A stretch of 64,000 nt of DNA, taken from the NCBI GenBank assembly GCA_902702965.1, contig CACRXP010000031.1:1956367-2020366 (forward strand), given 5' to 3'. Below the pieces are notes generated by a model. It saw only the letters and a program-made list of their open reading frames with translations, was not told the origin of the DNA and did no database searches. Source of the DNA: Spirometra erinaceieuropaei (lineage: Eukaryota > Platyhelminthes > Cestoda > Diphyllobothriidea > Diphyllobothriidae). Positions 13,213 through 23,078 of this stretch are shown here, piece by piece. How positions within the stretch are numbered: the stretch's first letter is position 1; the number at the start of each line of letters is the position of its first letter. Position numbers and translations under genes: made by a program.

Positions 13213-13723
13213 GCCTAGTGATACATAAAATTACAACCAGGTCGTGCATGGTGCGCGTAGACGGGTCGTCAAGCCCTGTGAGTCCCCTAACCCAATCCCA
13301 TCCTCAGTTGCTTGACAGACTCGGACAATCGATTGATGCGTGGGTGAGGGAAAAGAGAATGAGGTTGACACCGGAAAATCTATGCTCGCAGCACAGCGTG
13401 TGCCCTTCATAAAACAAATATGTTGCTCTTCAGTTTACCACGACACGATAAGAGTTGTGCCTTGGTAGAATGCCAACCAGCGGACTGGGTCGGTTCTCAG
13501 AATCGAGAGCGAGGCTGTCGTGACCCCTTCTTAAATGTGGCCTTTATGGCAGCATAATCCACTGCCTCCACACCCATCTCCGGTCGTCCTTGAAGCCTTC
13601 TCGCCGCTGGGGCAATATTGGTGAGGGAGGTGGATGTTCAGCGCCGTTCTGTCTCAGCACGCACCACGTGAAGCACAAGATGGCCGTCACCAAGTTGTCG
13701 GAGACCTTGACCTGTAACCGTCT

Positions 13724-13770
13724 CTGATGATGGGTTACAGTGGAAATGCGAAACGGCAGGGCAATAAACT
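13724..13770 (+). mobile_element. Possible PLE-type 3' terminus
   Basis: TCTGATGATGGGTTACAG, then CGAAACG and AATAAA at 13763-13768 show the same order (TCTGA-GA-G, CGAAA, AATAAA) as the 3' ends near 19.7 and 21.1 kb. No coding trace was recognised upstream. Confidence 0.35.
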
Positions 13771-13774
13771 TCCT

Positions 13775-14720
13775 ATTCCAGTGATCGTATCTTCTTCTTC
13801 TTAGTCAGTTTGTTTTCCGATACCCACCATGCTTTAGTTCGCAGGACGAAGTTGTGTCGATCTGCTGTGGACGTGAGCCTAGTGGTGGAAACCTCATCTG
13901 CGCTTGCAGGTTCGTACATGTCGTTAACCAGACTTAAATGTCTCTGATCCCACAGAGTTGTGCGTTTTAAGAAAAGCCGTATTATTAGTGAATCAAACTG
14001 TAAGGAGGAAGTTAGTCTGGCTAAGGAAATATATGATCGATACTTTTTTCAAGGTCAGTGACATCCCAGCTGGAAGTCTTTTTGTTTTCGCATGCTTTGA
14101 AATACCAAAAAAACGAAAGAAACCAATAGCACTGAGGTAGAAAAAAAGTATTATCGGTCTTTTTTGCTATAAACAACTGCGTCCACACTCCATTAACTTT
14201 CGCTTTTGCCCCAAGCAGAACGACTGACCTCCTACCCTTTCGTTTTGCTTTATGCCACCATGCTCTTTTCCTCAGCCTTCATTTGTCCTTGTAATTTTCG
14301 TGGGACTCCTACACGTGTGCACCTGGTTGTTCGTTTTTAATTGTACACCTGCTTCGCAGGTCTTCGACTGGCTGTATTTTCCGCTTTCCTAGCCCTCTAC
14401 GTCGTCTTCCCTGCACATACACCCCACTGATGACTGATGGACACTAAATACTCGGTCTGGGTTTAGACACATAATGTCCTCCCATAACTCCAGCCTGAAC
14501 GGAGCACGACGCCGCCTTCATTTTAAAGTCACAGCCTCAAAATGGGGGTTCGTCGATCTCCCGATCGAATGAGATACGCGCCAGGTTTTAACCAAAGGAT
14601 CCTACTACTGAATCAACAAAGCACAACGCACTTATCGAATTCCTTTCCCGCGGTTATAATGATGATGTAGGTAAGAGGGCCTGACACGGGTATATGGACC
14701 ACCCGTACTGCAGTTTGCCT
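13775..14720. other. Stretch without recognised gene
   Basis: Short frames only; no repeat recognised. Confidence 0.5.
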
Positions 14721-14723
14721 TGC

Positions 14724-14821
14724 TGAATTCCGGGGGGTTCCTAGTCCATTGTCCCAAATATTATCCTAATCCTTACCCTATTAATCAACACAACCCTTAA
14801 CACGGACCCGCCTGGAATTTA
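14724..14821. repeat. Telomere-like tract inside imperfect inverted repeats (copy 2)
   Basis: CTGAATTCCGGGGGGTTCC and an inverted relative (GGACCCGCCTGGAATTTAG) flank CCTAATCCTTACCCTATTAA. It is short and degenerate. Confidence 0.42.
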
Positions 14822-15117
14822 GGGCAATCTCATCTGCAAAACAGGCGGTCTATATTTTCGTGGCCAACCGCTAGAAGTTTATAATGCGCCAAGTTAATAT
14901 TTTGGGCCGGAAAAACTCTGCCTCGAGCAGACTTTATCAGGCCTTCGAATTGCTAGAGCAGATATCTCCACGGAAGGGTGAGGCACCACTATAGCCTTTC
15001 CTACTAAATTTCGCGACTCCGCCTTACGCCACAGCCAACAGCCACACGAGGAGTTGGCAACGTTAGCACAGCAGTCTAGATTTCATCACTGCCGCACCTA
15101 GCATAGAAATCAAAAGC

Positions 15118-15605
15118 CCAACACACACACACACACACGATAGTCCGACTGTCGATTTCGACGATGTCCACCGTATGTCCCACAACAGGTAATGGGAGCA
15201 GGGAAGGTGACCTGCGCAGGGGTTTATAGTGTCAGTAGACTTGCGCTGCATCTACCACACTCTCTCCTCCTCCTCCTCGTCCGCCTGAGTCCGGTGTCAA
15301 GACAGAGTCAAGAAGATCGGAGACGCGGGAGGCCGCAGGTGGATGGCTTGGACGGATCCTCACCTTGGCGTTCCACTCCGCACCCCCTGGTCCACACAAA
15401 AAATAACCATGTTTTTGACCACAAATACAATGGGGTGATGGCAGTGGTCCAGTTGTGCGACGACTGCCGAAACAGGGTCTGCCAGCGCACCCCGTAAGTG
15501 TTGACATTTGTTATTGCGCACAGATAACGCCTGCCAGAATCCGATGTGGCCCCCTTGTTGGTCCAGCGCATCTACCACGTGGGTCGTTTGGGGGGCACAC
15601 ACACA
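15118..15605 (+). repeat. R1 repeat, copy 5 (longest)
   Basis: It opens with a (CA)n run, then GACTGTCGATTTCGACGATG, GTGACCTGCGCAGG, AGACTTGCGCTGCATCTACC, GACAGAGTCAAGAAGATCGG and distal GACATTTGTTATTGCGCAC and TCTACCACGTGGGTCG. The overlapping frames at 15192-15890 on both strands are accidental. Confidence 0.62.
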
Positions 15606-15649
15606 ACCAGTGCAACCTTCTTGAAAGCTATCATTCTTTCTATTAGATG

Positions 15650-17255
15650 CTGCGTCAGGAGTTATTAGCTGCCGGAAGCATAGTCCACAGAAGTGCTTTG
15701 CCACAGCCAGCCGTCTCCACGCGCACAGGAAACCTATCCTTGGACCTACTTGCGTCCGCCATCTCGGCGACATACGGAACACAGTCATATGGCGAGACGC
15801 GTCCAAACGTCTCCCATTGTGCGGTTTTCTGCACTTCGAACCTGCTAGGACCACAGAGCAAGAAACAAGTTGTTGGTTCATTTCTTTCAAAAGGCTCTCT
15901 TCTCTTATTGGTTGTCAAAAATACTCTAAAAAGAAAACATAGAAAAGCAAAACAATGTCATGAGGGGTCAACAAGGTAACATGGACGGACATCAGTGGCA
16001 AGAGGGCTTCAAGTAGGAGGCAGGAGAAGGCGGGTGGCTATTCACATTCACAAGTGCAGCTGGGGGGCAGTCGAAAAGAGTGGGTGTAAGTGAACCCCCC
16101 ATATGAAGGTCCATCCCAGATACTGGTGGGGTGGTGAAGAACTGCGACTTGGTAAGATACATGCCTTATATCTGCAAGGCGGGGGAGGGGAGGTGTGCGT
16201 GTGGGGAGGGGTGGGGGCTCAATTTGTCTTTACAGTCTCCAAGAACGAGATTGGGCTGCCGGTTCGGTACTCGTAGGACCTCAGTGGACGGGGGACGGGT
16301 AAGGAAGGTCCACTTTGTGACCAGCCAGCCTCGGCTGGGCCGGAAGCCTTCATGTATGGCTCTGGTTGGGATGCGAAGTCAGTATTTATGACACAGTCCG
16401 GATTAAACAGCCGGAGGCAGGGAGGTGGCGGACCGTGTAATACTAGCGGCTGAGGGAAACCCGCTTCGGTGGGCACAGAACCGTTTAAGTAATCAGAAAT
16501 ATTGTACGGAAGGGGGGTTCTGCGGTTGGCGGAAGAGACGCCCGGTAACGGCGGAAAGGCCTCTAGACCAACGTCGAAACCGGTATTCTGAAGCGAAAGA
16601 GGGATATGAGCACAGATTAGCGCGCTTGCTGATTGGCCACTATATGCGCACGTTGACCAGTGAGGCGAGGAAGAAACATTAGCGGTTAGTTTGGAAGCTT
16701 TAGGTAAGTTATTTATGCAAACTCTTGGGAACTTTTTCCGGCTACTTTAACAGACTCCTCTGCCGGAAGAATGATAAAGAATTTGCCGAAAATGCAAAAA
16801 ATCGAAATAATTTTGAGATACTCACCTACTACATTGGACAGAATACGTTGGGAGGAACACACATATATACATATCTCACTTTTATTCCGAAGGGCGTTGA
16901 CGACAGTCACAAATGGGAAATGTTCTGAATTCGTGGCCGCGGATAGCGAAAAGAGTGCGTAGAAGTCTATCGACCTCACAAATTTGCGCCATATTGCAAA
17001 GACCCTTCGTAAGTGACGTTCGTAATAGGTGATTAATAGGTTCTGGGCTTAGCCGCATACGTAGATGGTGAGAAGTTTATTTCCACAGTGTGGTTTATTG
17101 AGGGAGTATAAAGCATAGTTGACTAGCATACATTTGTTCAAACCTAGTATTTCCTACTTGCTGGAAGGCAGAGTTAAATAGGAACACGCTCATGTATTTG
17201 TCCGTGCAAATGTCGTATGGCGACCGAATGGCCGAGATGGAAACTGAAAATATAA
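15650..17255. other. Stretch without recognised gene, G-rich in part
   Basis: 16010-16570 is unusually G-rich on the plus strand (GCGGGGGAGGGGAGG and similar). Overlapping frames there have no motif. Confidence 0.5.
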
Positions 17256-17261
17256 ACCACA

Positions 17262-17530
17262 CAAACACACACACGACAGTTTGGCCGTTGATTTCAACGA
17301 TGTCCACCGTATGCCCCACAACAGGATGAGAGCAGGGATAGTTACTCGCCTGTGAGTTAGTTTACAGTGATACCAAACTTGCGTAGCATCTACCACACTC
17401 CCTCGCACTTCCCGCCTGGGCCCGATGTGAAGACAGAGTCAAGATGGCCGGAGGTGGGAAAGGGCGCAGGTAGCTGACATGGCGAAAACCTGCACCTAGG
17501 TGTACCACCACTGATCCGGAACACACACAC
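17262..17530 (+). repeat. R1 repeat, copy 6
   Basis: It opens with CACACAAACACACACACGAC, then TTGGCCGTTGATTTCAACG, TGTCCACCGTATGCCC, GCGTAGCATCTACCACACTC, GACAGAGTCAAGATGGCCGG and CACCTAGGTGTACCACCA. Confidence 0.6.
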
Positions 17531-17534
17531 TTCC

Positions 17535-18915
17535 ATGATCTATTAATTACTACATGTTAGTAGTTATTGACTTCTGCCTTCAGGCGGAGGTATCACCAGA
17601 TGTAAGCGATCCTAATGAGTGAGAGCCTAAAATTTGCGATTAGAGAGAGGGAGAGAGGGTGTTACAGGTAAGATGCGAAACAAGTGAGGCATCCAAACGC
17701 TGACCGATTAAAGACCAGTCAAGCGTTCAAAGTTATTCGGTGGTTAGCCGAGACCATTTCGCTGAACAGTTACTTACGCAAAAGAAGTTGAAGGATTAGT
17801 CAGCTGGTAGGCACATCGCACTTCGACCTAGGTACTATATGAGTTTCCACGCAGGAGCATTGTGTAGGATTCACGAGGGCTCTGTTGAATCAAACAACCT
17901 GTCTTTAGGGTTTTCGGAGCTTAAATGAAGTCAATTGCTACTAAAACAAGGGCCGGTAGTTCAACCCGCAAATCATCTGAAAAATTTAAACGTCAGCAGA
18001 AGTTCGTGGATGAAACCAAGGGGGACAAGTGGAAAGCCCTGACAGACTTTAAAATACTACGCTTCCTTCACACAAAATGCAGCTTTAAACCCTGTTTACT
18101 TGTTCACACACAAGTTGATCATGCAGTTATTAAGTTACATGAGCGCAGAATCCACAGCAATGCGGCAAGTTTCGATTACGGTTAGCGAGGTCAACATCAT
18201 TCAAAGAGTCATTGGTTGGGAGGATTCTCTTTAAATAAATGAAGAGAAGACCTTAAAGAGGACTTTTATATCGTCTGAGTTCGGATCTATACTGATGTCG
18301 GCTTAGGATAATAAATAACAGATATTTTAAAAAATACTTATGAAGATCGGAAGCAGCGTAAAGGTAATTGGATTGTGCGAATATCGTTGTTTCAAAGAAA
18401 CATTCTGTCAGTTATGCTCCATTATCAACACGGAAGTCAACCGAATATTCCTCAGAATCTTACCATATTAATAGGTAGGATCTAGGGGGTTCAAGGTACT
18501 ATACAAACTTTGCTCGTGAATACTTTGTAAAACGTGACCTACCATGATTACGGCAAGGCTGTGGAAAGTAGCTTAACTACCTCAAAGGTAGATATGGAAT
18601 AGGCTTCTCAAGATGCAGGAAAAGTAATTCAGTAAATTCAATTCTGTGACGATGGCGTTACGGACGGCCAGGATAGGGAATGAAATGCAAGAAACATTTT
18701 CCTTATAAGTTGACGAGGTGCACACCACTCTACTTACCAGGTCTGGAAACATTCTAAAGGACGAAACGTGGAAAAAGGGGTGAGGTGTGAGAGAAAGAGA
18801 GAGGGAGGTTGCAGGTAGACGGGTTGAGGGATGCACCTCTTGCTTAGCACAACATCATCGTTCTTACAGCCGATCCTGGGTTCCCGCTGATCTGTACTTG
18901 TATCTAGGATCAGAG
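17535..18915. other. Stretch without recognised gene
   Basis: The lysine-rich frame 17925-18185 (MKSIATKTRAGSSTRKSSEK) shows no domain or splice evidence. Confidence 0.45.
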
Positions 18916-18918
18916 GTC

Positions 18919-19740
18919 ATCCTATACCCTGTTTCTTACAAACCGAGTACAGTCTACAGCATTCTGAATCGAGCCAAAACCCACTGCTCTGATGAAACAA
19001 GTTATTGAGCAGAAATGAAATATCTCTACAAACTGTTCTCCCAAAATGGGTACCCGCATGACTTTATACGTCAATGCATGAGGCACCGGCACCTCAAGAG
19101 AAAAGGTATTTCCTGTGCTACGGCCGCTCAGGCACCAAAATCAATTACCTGGCGAACTCTCGCATACGTGAGAAATGCACCTAAGCTCGTTGAAAGACAA
19201 TTAAAAAAGTACCAGATACACGTAGCACATCAGCCGGCAACTACCTTACGCACACAGCTTGTACACCCTAAGGACAGGGTTGTCTACCTCAAAAGGTGTT
19301 GTCTACAAAATCCCATATTCTAGTTGTGATGCGGTCTATTGTGGCCAAACTGACAAATCTGTCTCAACCCGTATACATGAACATTCGTTAGGGGTAAAGA
19401 GACGCGACCATATATCCCAGGTGGCCATGCACAAACTGGACACTGGGCACAAATTTGCATTGGAAAACACTCGCATTGCTGGCGCCTGCCCAATAAGGAA
19501 GGACCGCAAATTCCTAGAGGCAATGCACTCAGATGAGGCATGCACAACCGGCATATCGATCTAGATGCCACACAAGATCATTAAGGACAGATTCAAACTG
19601 ACTCAGCGAATCCTGAGAAGATGACTTTAACTAATCATAGAATCCTTTGTTAGACTCGGTCTAGAAGTTAATTGTTTTTGTACGCCCCTTGTCTGAAGAC
19701 GAGCTGGGGAAATAGTCTCGAAGATTTACACAATAAAGTT
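18919..19740 (+). mobile_element. Penelope-like element, 5'-truncated, with GIY-YIG endonuclease
   Basis: One frame reads ILYPVSYKPSTVYSILNRA, a stop, then MKYLYKLFSQNGYPHDFIRQ, the end of a PLE reverse transcriptase. A frameshift near 19285 leads into GVVYKIPYSSCDAVYCGQTD, SVSTRIHEHSLGVKRRD and RKFLEAMHSDEAC, a GIY-YIG-type domain (here IPY...VYCGQT). It ends shortly after with AATAAA at 19732-19737. The 5' end is lost. A (TA)n run follows at 19802-19822. Confidence 0.85.
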
Positions 19741-19801
19741 TACTGTTTTCCAAAGAATTCCATCTTCCTAATCATATCTCTTGGGATGCCTGTTTCCAAT
19801 T

Positions 19802-19822
19802 TATATATATATATATATATAT
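19802..19822. repeat. (TA)n microsatellite
   Basis: Uninterrupted TA dinucleotides just beyond the first PLE copy. Confidence 0.95.
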
Positions 19823-20289
19823 TCAATCAGGAATGGGCACACATCGATCTGTTGGCTTCCAGAAGCAAGCAAGCTGCGTATGAATGACAAAGGCCACGAA
19901 CAGGCAACCGACTACCAGGCTGAAGTCGGCCAAGTCATAATGGCAGCGAGGAGGGACGATGGAGAATGTGGGTTGATTGATACAGTACCGATGGGGTTTA
20001 TTTTGCTTTCATTCAGCCAATCATAGTCCTGATCAGCAGTTGAAACCAGAAACGCAAACATGCGCACAGACACACCTGGCGCAGTTTGTCCATCATTGGG
20101 GTCCACCAGATGGGTCATAAACACTTCATCGAACATAAGTTTATCAATGCCTCGCCACCCGTCATTCTCTGTCGCTGTAGGTCGGGTGTTTATTCAATTT
20201 ATTCTTATTACGGAACTTTTTAAGACCGCGGAATTGTCGTTCAATAAATCTTCGTGTCTCAGAGTTTGCTAATGGTCCTTTTAAAATTT

Positions 20290-20812
20290 AAAATATGGCT
20301 CAAACCCACTCCTAAATTTCATGAACCCCATATGGACCGCTCTATATAACGTAGAGAAATGTATGGCTTTCCTTACACAGAAAATATACAAGTCGGAGTT
20401 TGGAAAACCCAAATGCAAGCGTAACCGCTGCTCAGGTTCAAAATTATTCGGGAATGGAAAACGTTCTTTAAAACCGTATTATATCCTTCCTTTAAGTATA
20501 AACTTTAAAGAAGACATAATTTTCTACCAAGTGAGAAAAGAATGAATATTTTCATGCATGCCTCCTATGAGATGTATTCTAATTTATCATTGCATCAAAA
20601 ATCAATGTAAAAATGCATGCTAACCAAGTAGTCATTTTTGCAGGCGGCTGCAAAACAATTCATTCAAAAGCGGGCATCCTGAAGTAACTGAATTATTATA
20701 GGATTATGTTGCACGGTAATTAATATTACAACCATACTTAAGTAACCTTTTCCAGTCGGAAATATCTCAGAATTCCGATTATCATTTCGTGATTTAGCGC
20801 ATCTACAGTATA
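20290..20812. mobile_element. Long foldback element, copy 4 (half copy)
   Basis: The sequence corresponds to the loop and one arm of the other copies, ending TTAGCGCATCTACAG at 20808. The other arm is missing. The end abuts the (TA)n run at 20809 that also borders the second PLE. Confidence 0.72.
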
Positions 20813-20828
20813 TATATATATATATATA
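20809..20828. repeat. (TA)n microsatellite
   Basis: Uninterrupted TA dinucleotides exactly between the half foldback element and the second PLE copy. Confidence 0.95.
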
Positions 20829-20833
20829 CATCT

Positions 20834-21110
20834 AAAAAAGACCGACAGTTTCTTAAAGCTATGCACTCTGATGAGTCATGCATCAACAGGCTTATCAAGT
20901 CCGATGCCACGTGCAAAAATCTCAGAGAGAAGTGGAAGAGACGAAAGCCGATCAATACGTGCTGACGTACACGACGGCCGCTTACTGGCTGAAACACCAA
21001 ATGAGTATTGATTTTGTAGCACGTTCGAAATGTTAATTGTTTTCTGCACATTTACTCGAGTCTGACGACGACACGGAGAACTGACGTCGAAAATTTACTC
21101 AATAAAGCTT
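20834..21110 (+). mobile_element. Second 5'-truncated PLE copy of the same family
   Basis: From 20834 the frame reads KKDRQFLKAMHSDESCINRL and stops at 20965, matching the end of the copy at 19.5 kb. The 3' region contains GTCTGACGACG and AATAAA at 21101-21106, parallel to the first copy. The break at the 5' side lies right after a (TA)n run (20809-20828). Confidence 0.8.
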
Positions 21111-21114
21111 TCTC

Positions 21115-21940
21115 CTTTTCCCACAGAACGTATATGCTTTCAAATTATATACATGTAAATTAAGCGTTTGACCGTAATGTTGTGTATAGGATCTCACTCA
21201 ATCACATTCTGTCCGCCCGCCAGCTTGTTGCCGACAACAACAAGCGTTGTGTCATGGGACACATACCACATATGATACATAAGCAGTTCACTTGGAGTGC
21301 AACAGGCCAGACGTAGGCGGTTGTTTCACCGTCGTTACCGATCGTCAGTACGTCATAGGTCATATGAAGGGAGGTATATAAACATGTCAAGTAAGCGTTT
21401 GACCCTCATTGTTGTGCTTAGGATCTCACTCGGTAACGGCCGTAAAACAGATATCTGCGTCCGGTCTGTTGCCCTCCTAGTGAGCCGCTCGTGTATATAT
21501 ATATATTTTCACTTGAAGCAGTCCATATTATTAAAATAGAACTAACGTTGTCTTAGCAGTTAGCACACCTGCGCCAAGGTGTGAAGATCGGTGGTAGAGA
21601 ACGCTGATCCACATGCCGTGGCTAAGAAGGAAGACAGTAATTACTAAAGACCGGATATAATTTTAGTAATCAGGGTTACCACTGGCAGACAGGGGCCCGA
21701 TCTCAGTCGAAAATTATCGGAAGGCAGAGTCATGCCTTATCTGCCAGAGGACGGATGATGCATTAAAGTTGTACACATGCAAAAATCAGTACACCGAATT
21801 GTGTCGAGCAGACTGCCTTGTCCTCTTAAAAGTCAAACTCCGTTTTTGTATAATCAGACAACTCCTGTCTAAAATTCTCCCAAATAAACCATCTTCTCTC
21901 GGAACCACGAGAGAAAACATAAAAAAAATTGAAAACTGAC
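21115..21940. other. Region below P4-ATPase exon 7
   Basis: AAGCGTTTGACC...GGATCTCACTC occurs twice, near 21160 and 21392, a direct repeat of about 232 bp period. Intron 7 or the missing ATPase terminal exon may lie here, but no convincing acceptor plus tail was identified. Confidence 0.4.
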
Positions 21941-21944
21941 TTAC

Positions 21945-23078
21945 TATACTCCCGTAGTTGGCATTATTGCCCATCGGTAACACATCACCACCCTTGCTTC
22001 CCGGCGTCCGTGGACGGGGAGATGAGGTAGAAGATGCGGGAGCAACGGATGCCGCCTTGCCTTTTGACAGAGCGGATTTCAGAAGCTCCCCCGAATCTGT
22101 GAAACCACGGTAGAGAATGTCGGGCGAGAGGGACAGACTTATAAGCATGATCATACCGAGGTAGAGAATGCCCGCAGATGGACCAGAACTTAGCGCGGAC
22201 CACAGATAATACAGTTGGAAGCCACCATCGACGGGCAAGACGACAAAATTAGTGAGAATAAAGATGAGATAGTTTAATACAAGGGTTCCACCAGTGGAGG
22301 CGAGGAGGAAAACATTCCAATGATAGCTGGCTAGGAAAAGCTTCAGAGTCACCGTAATGAATACCACGTTCATCATGTAGGAGCCAAAACCATCCAGGGT
22401 GCCCACAGCACTACCGAAATTGCCGCCATTGGAGACGCCAGCATCAGCAAGGAAGTAGATGCCAAAGAATATGGCCAGACCGTGCCAGGTAGCAAAAGCC
22501 AGCCAGGTGAAGAAGTTGGGCCAACTGAGAAGGGAGTTTCCGCTGATAGTCTTGTAGATCTCCGGCTTACTCATCAGCAGATGCTGGGGTAGTCGTTGCT
22601 CAAACAAGCCGTAGAACATAACCGGGAAGCTGGTCATCGTGATGTTGTAGATGAGCAGGTAGATGTTATTGTACACGCTCTGCATGGAGAAAAGCGAGAA
22701 AATTCCGAAGAGCATCTGGGTGAGCACGAAGACGAGGTTTTTGTAGAAAAAGTACTGCACCAAGTTGGCTGTGCGCACGTAGTAATGGTAGCCATGAAAG
22801 AGGAGGGCTCGCTTCACAAAACGGAAGCGGGTAAAGGAGTAGTCGGCTGAGCGGGCAGCCTGCCTGCCCTCCTTGCCCATCAGACCGAAACCCACGTCGG
22901 CCTCCAGGATCATTGAGACATCGTTGCCGCCGTCACCAATAGCTGCACACACGGGTCTTGGGTCCGCGCTCCCCTTCATCAGCTTAACGACCTCGGCTTT
23001 TTGCATGGGCGTGAGACGGCAGCAGAGGACATTTTCGCTGAGTTGACAGAGTTTCAGGAATTGTTTCCGGGCGATGGT
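21945..23078 (-). CDS. ATP11: P4-ATPase exon 7 (residues 852-1229): hinge and TM5-TM10
   Basis: Acceptor GCGCAG is followed by TIARKQFLKLCQLSEN, then CCRLTPMQKAEVV, the hinge motif GDGGNDVSMI (899-904; usual form GDGAND) and QAARSADYSF. Membrane segments TM5-TM10 follow, with family-typical VQYFFYKN and FYGLFEQRLP. After TM10 comes a Ser/Pro-rich tail ending NNANYGSI at donor GTAAGT. Reading through that donor adds about 50 unconvincing residues to a stop near 21786, so a further exon is likely below 21945. Plus-strand frame 22596-22850 is an antisense shadow. Confidence 0.93.

Noticed and set aside
15360..15890. 176-codon minus-strand frame and overlapping frames at 15.2-16.0 kb
   Set aside because: Lie on R1 copy 5 and adjacent sequence, overlap on both strands, no motif.
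22596..22850. Plus-strand frame rich in E and H
   Set aside because: Exact antisense of ATPase exon 7.
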